DNA from: Chara braunii | Lineage: Eukaryota > Streptophyta > Charophyceae > Charales > Characeae | DNA length: 20,242 bases | Direction: 5' to 3' | Assembly: GCA_003427395.1 (NCBI GenBank) | Contig: BFEA01000975.1 | Span: forward strand, 1-20,242 | Shown here: positions 16,165 to 20,242 of the stretch, in pieces | Position numbering within the stretch: position 1 is the stretch's first letter | Layout of the letters: every line of letters begins with the position of its first letter | Program-made: the position numbers and the translations under genes | Notes under the pieces: generated by a model | Databases searched by the model: none | Seen by the model: only the letters and a program-made list of their open reading frames with translations | What the model was told of the DNA's origin: nothing

Positions 16165-17712
16165 ATGATTGTTGTCCGACAATCTGTCGCGGGATGTATT
16201 CGGTGGAATAGGAAATGTATATCTGCTTGGTTACGACTATACGAGCTATTTGGCTTCGAATTCTTGCATCTGAGGAATGTTGTATATGTCGCAGTTTCCC
16301 CTTTCTGTCGAGCGCAATATGTCGGAAAAACAGGTTGGGATGTGGATGTACGATGGGGGGAACACTTATCCGCCAGTAAGCACAAGACACCGACTCACTT
16401 TCATCGCTGGATCGGATGTTTTGGATCTTGTAATTACACTTTGATCCCGGTCGATACTATCGATGAAAATGAGCTGCTGGATTTGGAACAGATGTACATT
16501 AGGCAGTGGTCTCCTGTACTAAATACTGTCGGACCTAAGAAGGGAATAGGGAAGAAGAAACGTACGAGAAAGGGAGCGAGAGAAAGACGAAAATCCAACC
16601 CACAGGAGTTAAAATCTCACAGAGATGTTCACCCTATTAGATTCATGAGTAGGGAGCAGGACGGAATATTTGTTAATCTCTGTGATTTTTTGTCAAAATA
16701 CTCGTCCAGGGGATGTACTGAAATTGACCTTCGATGTGATGGAGGAAACACTTGGTACACACCATGGAAGAAGATTAGGAGAATGTTCGGCGAAAGTGTC
16801 GTTGAGATTGATGGATTGGTTTTACGTTTACAATCCACGAAGAGCTACTTCGAAAAGGGAGGATTCTTTCGGATCACCCACTTGAGAATCTGGAAACCTA
16901 GATGCAAAGCACTGAAGTTGGTGTTGATTGGTATCCTGAATAACCCTCGTAAGTTAAAGGATGTGTACAGTTGGAGTATGCGGTCTGTCTTGCGGTTATA
17001 TGCTGTGGTGAAAGACTTTAGCCGAAAATTGACTCGGAAGTACCTACGTAGGTTGTTACAGAGAGTGTTCAAGGATCGTTTCAAGTTAAGCCTGAGTGTT
17101 GACCTGGTGGTCAGAGTGAAGTTTGATGATAGGATTAAGCTCTCTGAGTTAAGGAAGGTTATTAACGATATGATCATGGACAGTGAGTTGCCAGCGTGCT
17201 TTAAAGCTCGTGCACGTAAGAAAGTCCGCCTCGTCTGGACTAAGAACCAGTCTGTTGGGGACATCTTGCACAACCAGCGGCAATACGCCGCTTGTGATGT
17301 GCTAATCTGCAACTGTGCAGATCTACCTTTCCCTCGTGTGGAAGGTCACGTGTGCGTACGCCTCAGTGCGTTGTGTGATAAGCTACCCTTCATAGCTAAT
17401 GCGAAGAACATTCCGAGACCGGAGGCCTGTGATAGGACCTCACTGCTCCATCATGAGATCGTGGCGAGTTTTAGCTGCGGTTTGAATTATCGTAATCAGC
17501 AGGTCAATGTGGATAGGGCTGCACTGGAACGATGTTTTGTGAGTGAGGGTGAGGATGGGACGTTTTATCTCAACCTTACTGATGTTTTGGAAGTGAAGAG
17601 GCAATTGCAGGGTTTGGTGTGTACTCCGATTGATCGTAATCCGGGCGAAACACTGGTGATGTGCCCGAAGACGTACTTCCAAAACGATGATGTCCACCTT
17701 TGTGATGAATGA
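16165..17712 (+). CDS. PLE ORF2, N-terminal part: GIY-YIG endonuclease and linker
   Basis: Probable first-strand nicking nuclease plus linker of a permuted PLE polymerase. The frame is open from 16063, right after the ORF1 stop; the first in-frame ATG is 16165, upstream of all domain motifs. Numbering from that ATG, the GIY-YIG domain spans about residues 37-122: VYV (40-42) and YVG (52-54, in QYVGKTG), Arg63 in DVRWGEHL, metal-binding Glu108 in LEQMYIRQWSP, and Asn120 in PVLN. A strongly basic tract (KKGIGKKKRTRKGARERRK, about 125-143) follows. A linker of over 300 residues contains blocks shared with the 2617-4540 relic (YTPWKKIRRMF, RSVLRLY, RKYLRRL), so it is a conserved part of the protein. 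The frame ends at TGA 17710-17712, ahead of the RT. Confidence 0.82.
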   Translation: MIVVRQSVAGCIRWNRKCISAWLRLYELFGFEFLHLRNVVYVAVSPFCRAQYVGKTGWDVDVRWGEHLSASKHKTPTHFHRWIGCFGSCNYTLIPVDTIDENELLDLEQMYIRQWSPVLNTVGPKKGIGKKKRTRKGARERRKSNPQELKSHRDVHPIRFMSREQDGIFVNLCDFLSKYSSRGCTEIDLRCDGGNTWYTPWKKIRRMFGESVVEIDGLVLRLQSTKSYFEKGGFFRITHLRIWKPRCKALKLVLIGILNNPRKLKDVYSWSMRSVLRLYAVVKDFSRKLTRKYLRRLLQRVFKDRFKLSLSVDLVVRVKFDDRIKLSELRKVINDMIMDSELPACFKARARKKVRLVWTKNQSVGDILHNQRQYAACDVLICNCADLPFPRVEGHVCVRLSALCDKLPFIANAKNIPRPEACDRTSLLHHEIVASFSCGLNYRNQQVNVDRAALERCFVSEGEDGTFYLNLTDVLEVKRQLQGLVCTPIDRNPGETLVMCPKTYFQNDDVHLCDE

Positions 17713-18939
17713 GGGGTACAATGTTGTTACCAGATCAGAGGAGGAGGTGCTCGACGAAATAAAAGTAGAAGTGCAGATGGCGGGCTTGAAGTGTATGGCC
17801 AGATGGGATAGAAAAGGAAAGCTGGGATCTGCATATGTGTTGCCAAAACAGAAGGATGTAGCCAGATACAGGCCCATTTAGTCCCGACCTTCAATAGGCC
17901 CATGGTGAAGACTGGTCGTCTGGTTGCAAAAACTCTTAATCACCTCCTTTTCTCTTTGCCCAGGGATTGGCATTTCAATCTACAAAGTGTGTCCCATCTG
18001 GTAGACCGCCTTGGAAAAGTCAATAGTAAGATTGCGAGGAGGGGGAGAGGATACAGCGTCAACGCGATGTCATATGACATCAAGGAGATGTTCAGTCGGT
18101 TACCTCATACCGACATTATGGACGCCGTCGATTGAATTTCTTCATATTACAGAGGGAAAGGCAAGGAATTAGTACGAGTGAACAGTAGAGGAAGAGGATG
18201 CAGCTTCGGCTTGACAACAGGGGGTGACTACTGGAGAAAGATCGAGATTCGAGACCTTGTGCAATTCGTGCGTATCGAGCTTCGACATACTTACACATAT
18301 GCTACAAGGGTACTTTTAAAACGGGACATAGGCATCTCCATGGGGAAGAGCACAAGTCCGCCCCTGGCCTGCATCATGTGTGCACACACAGAGTATAAGC
18401 TCTTGGGGAGCCTGGGAGTACGTAGGACGAACGTGTTCGGGGTTAGATTGATAGACGACGTGGCGCTGATTACATGCGGTATGCGACCACAGGAGGCGAA
18501 GGTAGTCCAGCAGAAGTTTGAGGACTGCTATCCGAACAATCTGTGTCTGAAGCGAACAGATGATGGCTCTGGAAGTTTCGTTTTTTTGGGATGCAGGATA
18601 CACATAGATAGTACCTACCCGTATGTCGGATGCGTGCAGATGTTGAAAAACGAAGTGAGCATGTGGAGGGATGAAACACTGGAAATCCAAACTGGTCAAT
18701 CCTTTCGATCCTGAAGATGCAAAAGGCAGAAGAGCGCAATTGTAGGGAGCTACCTACATCGCATTCACCAAAACACCTCGATACGCTCCGAGATACCTTG
18801 TAAAGTCCTGAGCTTGAAGAGGGAACTGAGACTGAAGGATTTTCCACATAGATTCTTCATGAGAGTCCTCACGAGATTCGCCAGATGCCGTGACGAGATT
18901 TGGGAATACACAGCTGCGTTGATGTCTCACTTTTCTTAG
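17713..18939 (+). pseudogene. PLE ORF2, C-terminal part: reverse transcriptase (frameshifted, with stops)
   Basis: Telomerase-related PLE reverse transcriptase, which would copy element RNA at the nicked target. Open pieces follow in order. 17687-17881 (frame 2) ends YRPI. The chain resumes in frame 1 at 17881 (PTFNRPMVKTGRL); the relic at 3600-3640 preserves the same RPI-to-PTF join, confirming a frameshift at about 17879. Motif A is SYDIKEMFSRLPH (Asp codon 18076). A TGA at 18133-18135 follows. Motif B is GISMGKSTSPP (from 18331). Motif C is LIDDVALI (Asp codons 18454-18459), both aspartates kept. NNLCLKRTDDG and FVFLGC follow. The frame shifts at about 18670 (MKHWKSKLVNPFDPEDAKG reads in frame 2) and shifts back at about 18742. 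The thumb (GSYLHRIHQNTS, VLSLKRELRLKDFPHRFF) ends at TAG 18937-18939. Confidence 0.85.
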
Positions 18940-18999
18940 TATAGGGATAGATCAGGTACAGGTGATCTGTACGACGGTTGTTGTGTTGTTTGATTGAAT
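18940..18999 (+). other. PLE 3' leader before the right pLTR
   Basis: 60 bp between the RT stop and the right pLTR. It contains GTACAG GTGATC TGTAC, a short inverted repeat at about 18956-18971. No other feature. Confidence 0.5.
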
Positions 19000-19691
19000 T
19001 GAACTATGCGGACAGGGACCTGCGGTATTTGGGTTTCGATGTTTGTAATAGTTTGTTTTTTCCTGGTTTGTTTTATTTTTGTTTTGTTTTCGTTTTTCGT
19101 ATTGTGAAAATAGGGAACCGTAGTGCCTCGATGCATGGTTCGCAGACCTTTACCTCACTCTGGAACGTTCGAGAAGGTCTAAGACTACTAAGATTTCTCT
19201 GGATTGGTACGTGAGGGACCAGAATTGTTAGGAGTTTTTCTAAGTACCGATTGGGAAAGACCTGACACTATACTGTGTCACAGGGTCAAGGTACGGTGTG
19301 CCTGTATTTGACGACTTCTTTGACTGATTTTTTTGATACCCAGGTACATAAATACAGAGCGTCCGACTGGTTACTTCTTTTACAGGTCGAACGTATCTCG
19401 AGGTACGCTAGCATCCGGATGTTGGCGCTACGTGAGAACGGGAGTGGTTGTGGGGAAAGAAGGTATTGTAAGGGGAAGAAGGCCGGAGGAACCCGCTGAT
19501 GAGACACTGTGGCTGGTGTCGAAACGCGGCGTCGGGGACGCCATACCTGTATTGTGCTACTATGCAATTTTCGAACGCTTTTGTCTCATGACCGATGTTG
19601 CGTGTGTGATGTTGTGCATGAATCTCATGTACGATATTGCGTGAGTGATGTTGTGCATGAAGACGTGATGCTTTTCATACTCTATGAATCT
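19000..19691 (+). repeat. Right pseudo-LTR of the PLE
   Basis: 692-bp direct repeat of 14064-14741, with scattered substitutions and one extra 14-bp segment. Its terminal ATGAATCT is immediately repeated in tandem at 19692-19699, outside the shared region. Confidence 0.93.
19480..19542 (+). ncRNA. Type I hammerhead ribozyme, right pLTR
   Basis: Same fold as the left copy. CTGATGA is at 19496-19502, stem II GACACT/GGTGTC (one G-U pair) at 19503-19508 and 19515-19520, GAAA at 19521-19524, 3-bp stem III, and cleavage predicted after C19533. The base next to CTGATGA is G instead of C (19495), replacing the first stem I pair with G-G, so activity may be reduced. Its cleavage site is 4,950 nt from that of the left copy. 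Confidence 0.83.
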
Positions 19692-19743
19692 ATGAATCTT
19701 ATTCTTCTTTTTAGATATTTTTTCCTACGAGCTACTGAAAAAC

Positions 19744-19768
19744 GCCCGTTCGTCGAAGACGAACGGGC
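19744..19768. repeat. Perfect 11-bp hairpin
   Basis: GCCCGTTCGTC (19744-19754), loop GAA, and the exact complement GACGAACGGGC (19758-19768). It lies 7 bp from the minus-strand hammerhead, on its 3' side in RNA sense. Confidence 0.85.
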
Positions 19769-19775
19769 TGTACCA

Positions 19776-19830
19776 AGACAGTTTCGTCGGGGTTTCACCG
19801 ACTCATCAGGAGGTTGCTCCTCGACAGTCT
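19776..19830 (-). ncRNA. Type III hammerhead ribozyme, antisense to the PLE
   Basis: On the minus strand: stem III arms at 19824-19830 and 19776-19782 (7 positions, one U-U mismatch), cleavage predicted after the C opposite 19823, stem I hairpin GAGG/CCTC (19819-19822 and 19810-19813), CTGATGA (19803-19809), stem II GTCGG/CCGAC (19798-19802 and 19786-19790) and GAAA (19782-19785). Stem II and its loop are nearly identical to the retrozyme hammerheads at 8422 and 8845. It lies outside the PLE right pLTR and is probably a fragment of a retrozyme-like element. Confidence 0.82.
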
Positions 19831-19896
19831 AACTCTGCGCCTGAACCTGGCGCCGATAGTGTCTAGGTATAGGCGCGAGAGAGGTAGAGAGGTAGA

Positions 19897-19899
19897 GAG

Positions 19900-19956
<57 letters not shown>
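19897..19956. repeat. (GA)n microsatellite with GAGGTAGA lead-in
   Basis: Several GAGGTAGA units from about 19877 lead into a pure GA tract. Confidence 0.95.
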
Positions 19957-19959
<3 letters not shown>

Positions 19960-19961
19960 AA

Positions 19962-20010
19962 GCCACCTACCGACCTACCTACCTACCTTCCTACCTACCT
20001 GCCTACCTAA
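19962..20010. repeat. (CCTA)n microsatellite
   Basis: Interrupted CCTA tetranucleotide repeats (ACCTACCTACCTACCTTCC and so on). Confidence 0.9.
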
Positions 20011-20242
20011 GGTTGGCTCCTCGTCGAGGAAGTCAACCACAGGATGAGCAAAATCGAATGAATCTACCTACATAGTGTGGCGAGGTACGTCTTTCCAGGT
20101 AAGTCTTTGTTTTGTTGTTGTTGTTGTTGTTGTTTTTCCCCCTCCCCGTTCGTGAGTTGTGATAGCTCGGCCAAACAGGAACAACGAGGGGGGATGAAAA
20201 AAGAAAAAAAAAAACTGTAAAAAAAAAAAAAAAAAAAAAAAA
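20011..20242. other. Unassigned right flank with simple repeats
   Basis: Includes GTTGGCTCCTCGTCGAGGAAGTCAAC, with short inverted arms at about 20012-20037, a (TTG)n tract at about 20113-20133, and A runs ending in an unbroken poly-A at 20219-20242. The window, or its contig, stops inside this homopolymer. No gene recognised. Confidence 0.7.

Larger units (their letters stand above)
14064..19691 (+). mobile_element. Penelope-like retroelement, near full length, with pLTRs, two ORFs and hammerheads
   Basis: A 5,628-bp element bounded by direct pseudo-LTRs and clearly less AT-rich than its surroundings. Order: left pLTR with a type I hammerhead, 5' leader (14742-14887), ORF1 (CCHC plus coiled coil), ORF2 (GIY-YIG then reverse transcriptase), a short 3' leader (18940-18999), and the right pLTR with a type I hammerhead. 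Direct pLTRs with type I hammerheads plus GIY-YIG and a PLE-type RT are diagnostic of Penelope-like elements. The nuclease lies N-terminal to the RT, the permuted arrangement. I see no target duplication. This copy is not autonomous: both ORFs carry frameshifts or stops. A related relic lies at 2617-4540. Confidence 0.9.

Noticed and set aside
15851-16390. Minus-strand frame of 179 codons
   Set aside because: It overlaps ORF1 and the GIY-YIG coding strand, shows no family resemblance and starts within well-supported plus-strand coding sequence.
14064-19691. Reading the direct repeats as true LTRs of a Gypsy/Copia-type element
   Set aside because: No protease, integrase, RNase H, primer-binding site or TG/CA ends were seen. 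The GIY-YIG domain, PLE-type RT and type I hammerheads fit pseudo-LTRs.
20219-20242. Poly-A tail of a retroposed mRNA
   Set aside because: No upstream coding sequence is recognisable. The run coincides with the window end and may simply be where assembly stopped.

Overview
This is a repeat-dense, mostly AT-rich eukaryotic nuclear window with no intact single-copy host gene that I can recognise. The best guess at its source is a streptophyte (charophyte-type) green alga, possibly Chara-like. This is inference from three things: a fragment that reads as plant-type mitochondrial nad4, a retrozyme-like element with type III hammerhead ribozymes (the architecture known from plants), and a Penelope-like retroelement (PLE) whose GIY-YIG nuclease lies N-terminal to the reverse transcriptase (a permuted arrangement known from green algae and protists).

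Layout. 1-97 is a (GA)n microsatellite. 98-1427 is AT-rich with one possible exon relic. 1436-1709 is a short inverted-repeat transposon (family B) with a perfect 8-bp target duplication. 2617-4540 (minus strand) is a badly decayed PLE coding region. 4700-7503 is a mosaic of family B and family C repeats, including a nested insertion in which both the inner and the outer element appear to have 8-bp duplications. 7538-12985 holds six copies or pieces of another repeat (family A, about 776 bp when complete), several set in (TA)n tracts. Interleaved with them are a retrozyme-like element (8352-8973) and a small nad4-derived NUMT (11477-11587). 12986-14063 is richer in GC and contains palindromes and tRNA-like Pol III promoter boxes.

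14064-19691 is the main element: a near full-length PLE of 5,628 bp flanked by direct pseudo-LTRs (pLTRs) of 678 and 692 bp. Each pLTR carries a sense-strand type I hammerhead ribozyme. Between them lie ORF1 (CCHC zinc knuckle, charged coiled coil, basic tract, SAP-like C-terminus; split by one frameshift) and ORF2 (GIY-YIG endonuclease, long linker, PLE reverse transcriptase; broken by frameshifts and stops). ORF1 and ORF2 share a frame and are separated by a single TAA. Just beyond the right pLTR, on the minus strand, is a third hammerhead of the retrozyme type beside a perfect 11-bp hairpin. The window ends in (GA)n, (CCTA)n, (TTG)n and poly-A tracts.

How the parts may work together (inference): the PLE RNA would be cut by its hammerheads into units of about 4.95 kb, then copied by the GIY-YIG/RT protein. 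The retrozyme-like element encodes no protein and would depend on a reverse transcriptase supplied in trans, for which a PLE of this kind is one candidate. This PLE copy is dead as a protein source, but its ribozymes look largely intact.
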